Source of the DNA: Jaapia argillacea MUCL 33604
Taxonomy: Eukaryota; Basidiomycota; Agaricomycetes; Jaapiales; Jaapiaceae
NCBI GenBank assembly: GCA_000697665.1
Contig: KL197711.1
Span: 1,634,034 to 1,698,033, forward strand
Length of the DNA: 64,000 nucleotides
Reading direction: 5' to 3'
A model generated the notes under the pieces. It searched no databases. It saw only the letters and a list, made by a program, of their open reading frames with translations, and was not told the DNA's origin. Made by a program: the position numbers and the translations under genes. Positions 38,778 through 50,009 of the stretch are shown here, piece after piece. Positions within the stretch are counted from its first letter, which is position 1. Every line of letters begins with the position of its first letter.

Positions 38778-41239
38778 GGTTGGAGATGTTAAAGTCGTCG
38801 TTCAAAAAGTGTTTGGAATAAAGGGGTAAGGTCCGTTCGGCTCTTGTACCATTTCCCCCTGTGAATTGAACCACTTATATACAGAGGAGTAGCAGAACAG
38901 GGCACCCTTTCGGTGACGTACGTAAAACCCCAATAGGGTCATAGCACCGTGACCACCGCCATTCTTCCTGCAAGTTCCTTGCACATGTGCTTCTGTGCAA
39001 TGAAACGTTGGTGCAAAAGGGCACAACGGAACCTGTGCATAGATCATGACATCAGCTAACATGTTGGCACTTCATCAGAAGGTTAGTCACCTTCGTTCCC
39101 CCATTCTGACTCCGCACGAGGCTGGAGGAACCAACCCCTTTCGAATGCTGGGTGAAAAAGCGGTCCGAATGAAATTCGCAAAACCAAACCAGAAACGAAG
39201 AGAGCAGGAGTGACTCACAAACGGGGAGTAGAGTGGACCGATGGATGATTCAGCCCGAACGCTGCTTTGGCTTCGGCTCAACCATCTCCAGAAGGAGACA
39301 TCTGCGGATCTCCACTCACCCATGAAGCGACGCAGTAATTAGTCGATAGTGTGCCAGCGTCGATGAATAAGGACAAGAGATGAGTAAGTATCGGACAACG
39401 TCGAAGACACATTCGACAAGGCCGATCAGCAAACACTCCGACCATCTAGCACGCAAGACAGCCATTTACAAATCTCTACAGGACCAATAACCCGTCCAGC
39501 CCGAGAGCATGAGCGTTCGACTGAGAAGGGTGCCTGATGCCCTCCCCGGGCTTGTGTCCACAGCGTTGTAGATTGGTCAGATTGGTCATCAAGCTCAAAA
39601 ATGGCGGGGGACACGGACACACTTCGCAGATACAAGACCCACCACTAAAGTAGCGGGAATATGGCTCCCAGCCAATCAGGTAGACGGCAGATTATAGCAC
39701 AAACATACCGAAGATCCAAGGGATCCCGGCGTCAGATCGAAGGTTGAACAGCCCCGTCACAGGCGGAGGTCGACAGATACCAGCGCCGGAAGAGTGGACA
39801 AGAACCCACAGCCTCTCCAAACTTGCCCAAACGAGCCAATGAGTTGATGCTGATAATGAAGGAAGTTGACCTCCCATAGGCTCGCGAACCCACAGGCACG
39901 GAGACCGATGAATAAAAGGTATTGCAAACGCACCAAACGAGGTCACGGCAAAGGAAAATATCCCGAGATCCGCAGTGTTAAGAAGTGATGGGCAAGCGAA
40001 GAGAGTTACCAGCTGTGTGAGGGAAAGGTCATCTGTTCTGCCCAGCACCAAAATTTGTTGCAGTGAGGACTCACATGTCTCCATAAGGCACAGGCAGAAG
40101 CGCCACATTGGTTCGAGTGGAGGAGACAGGAAACCAGCCAGCAGGGAAAAGGAAAGGATATCGCCTGGTCTTCTCGTCCCAGGATGCCCGTGAGACCGAG
40201 GCGCTTGCCGCGTCGACCTTCCTTAACAGCGGACACAAAAACGATGCCCGATAAAAAAAAAGCGACATTGGATGCGTGGGGGTATGGAGGCATGCCCCCC
40301 CCTCGCCGTGACCGCGAGGGAGCCCCGAGGCACAAGTCAGAAATACCGTACAAGGTGACCGCTGAGAAAAGAAGATCCAAACAACATAGACCAGCCCGGG
40401 CCAGCGGCGTGGTAGAAGCAGGGCGCAAGGAAAACTCGACCTTCTCCGAGAACCTGTCACAGATTCTGGAGCGCAGCACGAAGTGAAGAGACAATAGCCC
40501 TGGTATTAAGCGCTACTTGACGGTTGCAACAGGCCAAAATTTCAGCGGACACTCGCACGCGGGGCTTGCGGCGTCCGGCGATGTTTCTCCAGTCGGTCTC
40601 CTTTCCCCCTTCCTCCCCCCCAGCGGTACCGGCATGGACAACCCATAACTTCTCCGAGGTTCGATGGTAGCCTCAACGCGGTGAACCAAGGTCTAACCAG
40701 GCACCCATTAACCCAAGAACAGCGCCATCCTCTAAGGAGAGACTCATCCCCCCAACAACCCCAACACGTGCCCAAAGCATCCAAGGCGACGGATCCCGCC
40801 AACGAAGCCACAGCGAGGGCACAGTCCAAGAGGCACCACTCACGAAGACATTGCAGCAAGGCCACACGAGAAAATTTTTGCGATTTGGTGGAAGGGTGAT
40901 ATTGGCTGGTCGAATTATCAGAGGTTGGGAGGCGAAGACGTATGCGCTCAGCATTTTTGTGAGGGGGAGACAGAAGAATAAACGCCGTCGCATCTGCATA
41001 TTATGTGTTGGCCAAATGGAAGGGATATCGCCATAGTGGCAACTGGAAACGCCATCCAACTCGTCGGTGAGGTGAGTTGTCGTGATCTCAGAAGGTCCGC
41101 GTATCCACGGGCTTGATGTAAAGGTCCACGACGGACCTCGGCCCCTATACTCGAATTCTTTCCCCCTATCACTTCCACTATCGTTGTTTCATTTCCATCC
41201 TGAATTCGTGAACGATTTGTCGCATCTAAATCTGTAGCG

Positions 41240-41701
41240 CTGAAGGACGCGTCAGCCCAAGAAACTTAGTGAAAGCCTTTGAACCTAACAAGATAACGAC
41301 TCACCAGAGCATCTCCCATCAAAGTCCATATAACGTCCGCCATGATCAATACCACGAGAGGCCCATCTGTGAAAGTGAAAGAACCTTCCAATCCAAAGCA
41401 AGAACCTGAAGGACGCGTTAACCAAGAAACCTACGGAAAGTCTTTGAACTTGACAACATAACAACTCACCAGAGGATCTCCCATCTATGAGCCGTCAATA
41501 GGGTGAGAGGCCCATCCGTGAAAGAGAACGAACATCACAATTCAAAGCATGAACCTGAAGGACCTATTAACTCAAGAAACCTAGTGAAAGTCTTGAACCT
41601 GATAAAATAGCGACTCACCAGAGGAACTCCCAGGGACTGTCATGATCAATAAGTAGTGGGAAAAGCCCATACGTGAGAGCCTCACAATCCAAAGCGCGAA
41701 C
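41240..41701 (-). repeat. three tandem copies of an exon-intron-like unit (about 147-166 bp)
   Basis: Units at 41240-41405, 41406-41554 and 41555-41701 each begin CTGAAGGAC on the plus strand and are diverged copies of each other. Read on the minus strand, each unit has an exon-like part ending CTCTG, a GTGAGT donor, a 64-65 nt intron-like part (41555-41618, 41406-41469, 41240-41304), and the acceptor TCCTTCAG or TCCTTCAG-like. Splice signals are kept in all three while no reading frame is shared, so the array is probably noncoding. Confidence 0.75.
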
Positions 41702-42342
41702 AATAAATAACACGGAGATGTTTATAGGGCCTACAAAAAAAAAAGTTAGAGCGTCAAGGTCGCAAAGTCTCCGCTTGTGAACAATACAGATCGATTCGAT
41801 ATCGTCTTCCGCGACCCAAAACCAAAGAACGCCTCACGAACCTCAACTTCGAAACGAAAATAGACCAGAACCAGGCAAGGAGAAATCCAACCGTCATGAG
41901 AAGGCAAGAACAGACGTTGAGACGTCCAATCCCGACCTCCAGCCACCACGACTAAACGACGGGAAAACAACACACCAAAACGGAATGGCAGAAGGATACA
42001 ACGAGGTCCCAGTTACAGTTGACAGGGCACACAAGCCGCAAGGGAACGCCAACCGCTTAAGGGATCGCTTCATGCGATGGGTCCCCTGTGTCTAGATCAA
42101 GGAATCTTGTATATCCTATACATCACCAAGAGAAATTAATCAAAGAGTATCAAAAGGCGAGGATCGAGGATCGGAATAACCACTCACCTAGATCGGGGTA
42201 CCACGAGTAGTCAGCGCATAAATCGAAACCAGCAACACCAACGCTCCAAAGGACCAAAACCCACAGCGAGGGAGCACCACGCAATGCAATAAAATCTAAC
42301 CAAAAAAACAGGCGTAACGATATACAACGAGGTGAGGTGAGT

Positions 42343-42369
42343 GGGAGGGGAGGGGAGGGGAGGGGAGGG
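42343..42369 (+). repeat. G-rich pentamer repeat (GGGGA)n
   Basis: Five or six GGG/GGGG runs separated by single A residues. The tract could form a G-quadruplex. It lies about 220 bp beyond the stop codon of the DHHC gene, with the C-rich strand in that gene's sense. Confidence 0.8.
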
Positions 42370-42588
42370 TCAGTGTCCGAAGTGAACGACCCGGCAAGTC
42401 CAGATTAAGGCTACAAGTGATTAAGGGAGGTAAGATAAAGGATACGAGAGTAAATGAGAGTGGGGGTGGTGTAAAGCGCCACCAAAGAGTGTAAAGCGAC
42501 ACCACAACCTTTTAACCAAAACAATCTCCCCCCCCCCCCTCCACATTAAAGTGGGGAAGAGAGAGAAGGAAAAAAAAAGCATTGCCGA

Positions 42589-44296
42589 TCACCTATTAAC
42601 ATCAACCTCAACCAACTCCACAGCCAACCTTGCCAACATCTCCTCCGTCTTAGGGTTCCTCGGAAAGTTCCTTCCATCTCCAGGACTAGTGATAAAAACA
42701 GTATTAGTGTACGTCTCACAACAAACCCTCTTGCTCTCAAAACCCCAACACAAACCCCCACCCAAAACAATCCTAAAAACCCGCAAGAAACCAAAACCAA
42801 AACCAAAAACATAACAAACCGGAAGAAACTCACCTAGCCCCACCCCTCCAAACCCTCTCCACCCACCCTCTCCCCCTCCACCCAAGCGCCTGCCCCCAAT
42901 TCGCTCTCCAACCTATATCATAAGGTCTGATATGGGCGTGGTAGGAGCGGACTAGGGAACGTTGGTGGTATGATAGTTCGTGTTCTCTGTTGGAGTTTTA
43001 GTTGGGTGAGAGGGGGGGAGGGGGTAAGGGAGGAGGGAAAGGTGGAGGTAAGGTAGAAGGGAAAGGAAGAAAGGGGGAGACGAAGGTGAGACGAAGGACG
43101 CACAACGGTGGTTCCGAGAGTTTGTGACCTCTATAACCTTGTGCGGTTGGAGGTAATGGCGGTAGGGAACGTAAGAGGAGGTAAGGCGAGAGGTGTTCGA
43201 GTGTTGTTTGGTTCGTTCTTTATGGTGGTGGTCAGGGGGTGTATCAAAAGATGAACCAAAGATACGGGAAAAGAGATGGGGGACGTACGAAATGAGATAA
43301 AAATGATAAACTAAAAACGAACCAACGACCAAGGAACAAGCCGACCCTTCACAAGCCAAGAACAATTCATTTAGCACAGTCGTTTCGTCCTACGCCCACC
43401 ACCCCATTAGCCTCCACAATATGACGTATCGGTTGGAGATGACAGGACCGACCACGATAAAAGGATGCTCGAAAGCATGATACAAAGCAGTTATCGAGAC
43501 AAAGGCGACGTAAAGAGCGAGTAGGGTGATTGAAGATAGGAAGTGTATGAAAGCGGGATAAGTCCTGTGGCCCTACATAATTCGATGTCAAGCAAGGAGC
43601 ATGTTGGAGGGGAGGAGACGTACGATGCATTTATACCCGATCCAAGGACAATGATGATCTTCCCAAAACCAATCGTTAACGAGAATGCAAGGGCGGGTGG
43701 AAAGGAGAGAGCGAGGGAGAGAGAGACTCACCCATTTTCAAAACACATCTCCCACAATGTGAACAATGATGAGCCCTCTCCGGTTTCCTAGCCCAACATT
43801 TCCTACACCACCTCTCCATCCCACCCCTACTCTCAAAATCAGGCGACATCAAAGCTTCTCTCACACCCATATCCGCCGTCCCTCCCCCCTCACCTTCACC
43901 GCGTTGTTCAGATTCTTCGTCAACGATGACAGGACCTGGATCTCGTGTGACGCATACGGTGAGAGAAGAGAAGGCGGCGAAGAGGAGGAGAGAGACTGTT
44001 GTTAGGTGGAGAGTGAATTGGAGGGGGGATTTGAGGTAGAGGAGGTGGTAGGTGTATAGGACGTAGAGAGTGGAGGGGAGGGGAGACAGTAGTATTACAA
44101 TTAATACTAGGATTGGGATTAGGATTGAATGACAAGGAAGGAGGGAGGACGTACTGCAAAGGGGTAGCCACTGAATGTACCACTTGGGCTTTTTCGCATC
44201 TTCTTCTTCGTCAAACTCTGAGCCGGAGTTGGCGGAGAGAGCGGGAGACAAGGGCCGGAGTTCGAGGGGAGAGGTGGGGACTTGCATGTGGTCCAT
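42589..44296 (-). CDS. DHHC-type protein S-palmitoyltransferase
   Basis: Membrane enzyme that attaches palmitate to protein cysteines. Seven exons: 43732-44296, 43624-43658, 43453-43572, 43289-43389, 43104-43217, 42834-42986, 42589-42685, giving 394 aa. Start MDHMQVPTSPLELRPL at 44296. Two N-terminal membrane helices, a DPG motif (TRDPGPVIV), then the zinc-finger domain RWCRKCWARKPERAHHCSHC, GRCVLKM-DHHCPWIGYKCI with the active-site DHHC, two more helices (FIHFLSSITLLALYVAFVSI; ACSLVVGSFLVYHFYLIS), and the TTxE-type motif TNQTTLEHLSPYLLL. The tail reads RPYDIGWRANWGQALGW and GDGRNFPRNPKTEEMLARLA. A 48-nt in-frame stretch in exon 1 (GTACGT...CCTAG) may also be an intron. Confidence 0.93.
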
Positions 44297-44612
44297 GCTG
44301 CGTAAAACTGAAAGGAAAAGAGAGTGGATGAGTGGGCTGGTGAGAGACGAGAGAATAAATAACAGACAGGGTCGTGTTGACAGATACTTGATCGTGTCGG
44401 CCGGCGAGTTCGACCCTCTCGAGCCTGTCAAGATTATTCAGATTACTCAGATTCCAGGGCGGCGCCGTCAGGGCGGGAGGTCCGCCATGAGGTCCATAGT
44501 CCATGGACCTGATCGAGACCTTGCATCTTGCACAGCCTCCATTGATCGGTTCCTGGCGTTGATTCGCCGTGGAATGACTTGAATTTGACGCTGTCGACAC
44601 CCCCCGCCCACG

Positions 44613-45833
44613 ATGGACAGATGCCCCACTGAAATCATCGAGCAAATCCTTCGTCTTGCCTGCTCAGACGACGGCACAACGGGCCGCTCGCTCTCCCTAG
44701 TATCTCACTACATCTCACAACTATCCTACCCCTTCCACTGGCACTCACTCTCCCTCTCCGGCCTCGCCCAAACTAGCTCCTTCGCCTCCATCCTCCAAAC
44801 CCAGCCTCCCTCCCAGCCCCCTCGCCCCATCCTCCACCTCTTCCTCTCCGACCTCCCCGCCTCCGAGGCCCACGACAGATGGAACCGCGCCCAAGAAGGC
44901 ATCACAATCGAAGATCTCTACCAAAAAGAAGAATCCGAACGTAAATCATGGCTCGTCGCTCAATCCGCCGTCCTAGCATACGCAGCACCCACTCTCCAAA
45001 CATTCGCCTTCCTTTCTTTCGACCCTCGAAATAGCGCTTTACGCGTAGCAGAACTCCTCAAATCCTCCTTTCCCCTCCTAACAGAATTGACGATCAGAGT
45101 CCCACCTCTCCAACCTCTCTACGCTTCTCCCCCTATCGATCTATTAAACACAGCAGCAACTTCTCTTGCTACGTATGACAAACGTCACCTCCTCCCCAAA
45201 CTATCACACCTTCACGTCGTCTGTGATTTCAGAGATTTCACAGCTCCGAGGAGTAGATTACGAGCAATCTCATCACACGTAACCCACCTCCGTCTATCCG
45301 GCATCCTCAAAGCCCCTTTAGCCCAAAAACTCCATTCAGAGTTATCAGAACGCGGGATCGTTCCATCAGTCGTCTACTCCCCCACCTCCTTCACGTATAC
45401 CGCGGATCGAGTAACGTGGGATCCCCTCCTCCCTCCTTCTATCCAACATCTCGTCATGCAGCCAGCATCACCGGATTACTGCAAGATATGGGGATTCGAA
45501 GATGGTGAAGCAGTTATACACATGTTGCAGGCTTTGGCCGACGAAGCCGATAATGAGCGGTTCTTGGTCTTGAGTCCCAGAGGCAAAAAGTCGTATGGGT
45601 ATACCGAAGCCAAGGAAGATTGGGAGAGTAGGATTTCGGGTGGTGGGGGATGTTGGGAGAAGAGGGAGGAGGAGGAGGAGGTGCAGGGAGAGGATGATCC
45701 CGAAGTAGAGGGAGAGGCTAGTGGGAGTGAAGGGTGGGGAGGGGCACCATCCCCGAGGACGAGGGCACGTTTCTTACCCACCTTATTTACAAACGCTATC
45801 CACACTCTCGACAATTTCTTTACTCATCGTTAA
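44613..45833 (+). CDS. F-box-like protein, intronless (406 aa)
   Basis: One uninterrupted frame. The N-terminus MDRCPTEIIEQILRLACSDD, followed by GRSLSLVSHYISQLSYPFHW, fits a short F-box as seen in many Agaricomycete proteins that lack a full consensus. Leu-rich stretches follow (PTLQTFAFLSF, FPLLTELTIRVPPL, PKLSHLHVVCDF, HVTHLRLSGI). The C-terminal part has an acidic low-complexity run (KREEEEEVQGEDDPE). It probably acts as a ubiquitin-ligase adaptor, though targets are unknown. It is divergent from the DHHC gene, with 316 bp between starts. Confidence 0.8.
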   Translation: MDRCPTEIIEQILRLACSDDGTTGRSLSLVSHYISQLSYPFHWHSLSLSGLAQTSSFASILQTQPPSQPPRPILHLFLSDLPASEAHDRWNRAQEGITIEDLYQKEESERKSWLVAQSAVLAYAAPTLQTFAFLSFDPRNSALRVAELLKSSFPLLTELTIRVPPLQPLYASPPIDLLNTAATSLATYDKRHLLPKLSHLHVVCDFRDFTAPRSRLRAISSHVTHLRLSGILKAPLAQKLHSELSERGIVPSVVYSPTSFTYTADRVTWDPLLPPSIQHLVMQPASPDYCKIWGFEDGEAVIHMLQALADEADNERFLVLSPRGKKSYGYTEAKEDWESRISGGGGCWEKREEEEEVQGEDDPEVEGEASGSEGWGGAPSPRTRARFLPTLFTNAIHTLDNFFTHR

Positions 45834-46087
45834 CAACTCTTCTACTGCTACCTCATCTACATCGGACATTTATTTATTTCTGCGATTTACTATTTATCAC
45901 CACCTATGGACCCCCATGATCACGGACTTTGCCTACTGTATGTCCTGTACACACACGATACCCTCTTCAAGATCCAACCAGTTATTATCATAACTCCTGC
46001 ATAACCGAGTACCATACCACCCGGTAACTGAATTCCCGGCATCAACTATAACTCCAAATCCCTCCATCCTCATCCACCGCAACCGCA

Positions 46088-47349
46088 ATGCCCCCTCTAA
46101 GCAAATCCCTAACCACAACCCTCATCTCCCCCCCCAGAGATGGAACGAGCACCTACAAAGGCACAATCGACAAAGACTGGAACATAGCATCGTACGTCCC
46201 CCCACCCACCTCCCTCCTCCCCCACCACTCACCTCCCACCTCCCAGGGTTCCCAACGGCGGTAAACCCCCACCTATACCACTTTCGCCCGCTCCTGATAC
46301 TTAATAAAGACCCCCGGTAGGATATGTCTTAGGATTGATAATCCAATCAAGCATAACCCACCAAAAGCACACACCACACCCCACCCCGCTGCACATAACA
46401 GCCCACTACCTCCGTCCCACCTCTCCCACCACACCTTTCTGCATCCGAGTGCGGACGCTTAGGGTAGGAAGGAGTGTATCAAACATCGTAGCTGAACTCT
46501 CTCAATCCGTTCGTCCTTTCCTCCCTTTCCCCCGCGAGATTAGCTTATGTTTGTGGGGGGGTAGGACGAAACGAAGATAATATCCCACTTAATCTTCACC
46601 TCCCCCTCTCCCTCCCCAACATCAAGTTTAACACCAACACCAATATCAAGTCTAACATCAAAACTAACCCCACCATCCCCCTACGCCCGCCGCATCCCCC
46701 TGCACTCCCACCCCTCCCTCTCCCCCCCAACTCCAATCCCCAAATCCTGGAATTTCGCAGCTCACATCTCGTTAGCAGAAGATAGGTCGCTCATCTCCGC
46801 TAGTCTTCATAAAGCGACTGCGAGGGGTGAGGCGAGAGTGGGTGAAGTGAGAGGAGGCGATGGATTGGAATGGGCTGCGTGGTTTGAATTAGTAGGAGAA
46901 GGAGAGTGTATCACGAACGCTTCGATAGCTTTCTTAGTGGACACGTTCAAGAACCTCCCAGAGTTATTACCAAAGGACCAACGAAAAGGTCTCGGCCCCA
47001 GGTGCGTTCCCCTCCCCTCCCTCTCGTCCCTCATCCCTTACCTAACCCCCACCGTAGTTGGTTCCCAACACTAACCCTCTCCCTCGAATACAAATCTCCC
47101 TTCCCCTTCCCCTCCCCCACCCACTCCTCCCGCACAGTCGGCTTATACTCCTCCGGTCGGTTCTTAAACGAGCCTCACGGCCAACATGATGCTTACGTTG
47201 AAGTTTGGAGTGCTCCTTCTGATATTGGGAAGGGGAGGGAGGAAAAAGGGTGGAGAGAGGAACAGGTTTGTTTGGCTGTTTCGCATCAGGTTGCTTTGGT
47301 CGTTCCTATGGAGGTTAATCAGAGGAATGGAGTGGAGGCGAAGTTGTGA
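46088..47349 (+). CDS. thioesterase-like (TesB/4HBT_3 hotdog) protein
   Basis: Five exons: 46088-46191, 46247-46260, 46321-46508, 46565-47001, 47058-47349, giving 344 aa. The double-hotdog acyl-CoA thioesterase-like fold is shown by WNIASVPNGGYVLGLIIQSS (the NGG loop), LHITAHYLRPTSPTTPFCIR, then WAAWFELVGEGECITNASIA, LVDTFKNLPELLP, and WFPTLTLSLEYKSP with GLYSSGRFLNEPHGQHDAYV. The NGG loop falls on a 14-nt exon. Substrate is unknown; related fungal proteins are uncharacterised. Start codon MPPLSKSLTTTLISPPRDG. Confidence 0.85.
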
Positions 47350-47640
47350 TGCTGCGTCAATGAGAGGTTTGGATCTACACTTCGGCGGGAGTGGAGGAGG
47401 GACTGGTTGAGGGAGGTAGGAACTTTGGGTTGTATTCAATAGGCAATAAGTAAGTATTGAAGTAACAAGATGACGAGCCAGCTAAGATAAAACTACGAAT
47501 AATAGGATAAAAGAGACCGAAAACGAGGAACGGAATACCGAATGACAATACCGTAGGTAGCTTAGGAGATACAGCAACTTGAACACATACACAAGACCAA
47601 GGACCGTAACCCGACAGTCTAAAACGTACAACAAAATCGC

Positions 47641-50009
47641 TCACCAAGCATAGAACCCACTATCAAACTCGCCCTCGGAATCATCTCCCCCAGTCCCAAG
47701 TTTGGTCACCCCATCCACATCCACGTCAAACTCCTCGGCTTCGACGTACGGTCCCCACCGAACGGAAGACGATAACCCGAGTCTGGCCCTAACCAACCCA
47801 AACTCCAAATCATTCGCACATCTTGGTAACTCGGCGTCGGCCTCCCCTTCCTTCTCATCCTGATCACCACATTCCGTCAGGGACAACTCATCATCTTCAT
47901 CTTCGTCATCACTATCCTCATCTTCAGAAGACGAGAACCAAATAGCAACGCCCGAATCCGAATCCCTCCTAACCCTCCTCATCTTCTCCCCAACCTCCCT
48001 CACCTTCCTCCTCTCTCTCCCAAGCACAAGTGGAGGTGGAGGTGAAAAAGTGACGACCTTCTGACAAGGAACAACACCCCTCTCCCAAACACTCCCCATC
48101 CCCTCCTTCGCCATCCCACAAACAGCATCCAACCCAAACTCCACAAACCCTCCACTCTTCAAAAAATAATCAAATGCCTGCATCTCCACAAACCCGAACC
48201 CGAACCCAAAAGACCCATCTTCATACTCCAGATTATCCAAAATGGTGTTGGGTGTCGGTGTGAGAGGACCCAAAGGTCTGATAGGTGACTTGTGGTTGGG
48301 ATGAGTATCCTCGAGGAGGTAATGGATTGCGAAGAAGAGGAGACGAAGGCCTTTGTAAAAGGTTTTGACTACGATGGGTTGGATGAGGCGCGGTGGGACA
48401 TAGGGGAGTGCGATGTCGTGTTGGGGGTTGTCGCAGATGAGGTCCCATAAGTGCCTGTCTTCCAAGACGTCGCCCATCGTATCATAAACAACCGCGGCTT
48501 GTTCTAGATAGAAAAATCAGTAATCAAATGGTGGAAAGTGATAAAGCGGAAAGGCTCACCTCGCAATCTCTCCCTCATCCTCGGACTCAACCAACCATCC
48601 AGACAGCTCCCACAAGTACACCCCCATTTATTCCTCTTCACATACTCCATCTCACTAATACCAAATCCTTTCTCCTCACCTCTAACCACCTTGACTTCCT
48701 CGCCACAATCAACGCCCAAAGCCTTCTTCAACATAACCTCAATCCATAACCACTTCCTCTCATACCCACTCCACTCCCCGCCTCCAAGTTCCACTCTCGA
48801 CCTCTCGCACTCCATAAGGTCTCGACAAAGTTCGAGAGGAGTGAGCCCATCAACATTATCCCTATTATTCAACAACATCTCAACCGGATCTTTCCTCTTT
48901 CCCAACCCCACACCGCGAACCTTGGTCGCACGTAAATCGAGCAAGGTCCTAACAGCAACAACGTTCCCCCACCTAACAGCAGCATGCAACACACTCTCCC
49001 CTCTCCCATCCTGCATCCTAACCATAACTTCCGGATGCGACGCATACACCTGTTTGAGAATCGGTGTGATGGAAGTGTCCTTGATAGTAGAGATGGCGTA
49101 ATGGATTGGGTAAGCTGATTCTTCTTCTTCGTCTTTGGCGTCGAGGTTGGGGTGGTAGACGAGAGAGGAGGGGGGGATGTCTTCGTAGGCGTCAAGGATG
49201 AGGTTGGGATGGTTGGAATAGAAGAGGAGTTCGGAGGAACGTTGGATGTCGTCTATTGGGAAGAGGCGACGAGAGGGATGAGATGGTTTGGGGGCGTAGG
49301 CTAGGTAAGACGTGCGACCAATTCGTCGAAAACCGGACTGGAGTGATAGGATGAGATGAGAAGGTTGGGTGGGGAAGGGGAAAAGGACACTCACGTTTCG
49401 GAAGAGTTTGGTGCAGAGGGGTGTTAATTGAAGACGTTCGCGCATTGTAGTACGCGTCTCGGGTATGGGTGAAGGGTGGCAAAATACCCAATCCCTTGAA
49501 GTGACGAAATCGGATCGGATGAAGGACTGGAGAGTCGTATATCCTATGCCCTGGCCGCGAAACTAACCAACCACGAATAGAGAGTCAACTCGCGTTCAAC
49601 TCTTAAAAAATCAAAAAATACACACTCGTTCATTCACGGTGATGTCTTGAATGTAAACAATCTTGCCATCGTTCAACTCCGCACCCCAGCAGCCCGTACC
49701 CCTCAACCAAGGGTGTTGCAAATGCACAGGTCTCATACACCCAAATTTATCAAACAACTTTGTCGCGAGAGCAGATACCCCTGGATCATCCTCAAGATCG
49801 AGTATCGAGTGAAACTGATCTTGGACGCGATATCGGTTAACACGGAGTGCTCTGAGAGTGGATACGTGGCCGAGAAGGGAGTCGACGAGTCTCAAGGTGA
49901 CATATTCAAGGATAGAAGGGTGAGTGTGATGTGGTTTCAGAGAGAATCGTATAGCCAGAGAGTCAGAGGACAAATCGATCGACGAAGTAGATGATCTTGG
50001 AGAGGCCAT
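47641..50009 (-). CDS. GNAT N-acetyltransferase fused to ankyrin repeats
   Basis: Four exons (49626-50009, 49395-49562, 48560-49337, 47641-48503) join in frame to 730 aa. Residues about 1-190 form a GNAT fold: CWGAELNDGKIVYIQDITVN, then motif A RFRGQGIGYTTLQSF with the acetyl-CoA loop RGQGIG at 130-135, WVFCHPSP, and a final strand RKSGFRRIG-like (LFRNSGFRRIGRTSYLAYAP). Ankyrin-type segments follow (YPIHYAISTIKDTSITPILK; GESVLHAAVRWGNVVAVRTL; DGLTPLELCRDLM). A Cys-containing motif (KWGCTCGSCLDGWLSPRMRE) then leads to a C-terminal part with an acidic stretch. The first exon alone looks like a separate 132-aa gene, but the splice restores a continuous acetyltransferase. Substrate is unknown. 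Confidence 0.88.

Larger units (their letters stand above)
38778..42588. other. 3.8-kb region without a convincing protein gene
   Basis: Open frames on both strands are short, rich in Trp/Cys/Arg, and show no family features. The minus strand carries repeated canonical donors (GTGAGT at about 42187, 41618, 41469, 41304, 40071, 39317 and 39216) and good acceptors. This suggests a spliced noncoding or fast-changing transcript, or a decayed gene. A threefold tandem array (41240-41701) and a G-rich tract (42343-42369) lie within it. Confidence 0.45.

Noticed and set aside
39692-40494. Long minus-strand frames as protein genes
   Set aside because: Composition is rich in Trp, Cys and Arg, with no motif or intron logic. 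They are probably chance open frames in GC-rich DNA.
41240-41701. CRISPR-like or satellite array
   Set aside because: There are only three long, diverged units without constant repeats and spacers, and this is a eukaryotic context.
44297-44431. N-terminal extension of the DHHC protein
   Set aside because: The frame opens with TTG. MDHMQVPTSP at 44296 is the first ATG and fits the family.
49611-50009. Separate 132-aa gene
   Set aside because: Its stop lies inside an intron. Splicing joins it in frame to the ankyrin gene and completes the GNAT motif.
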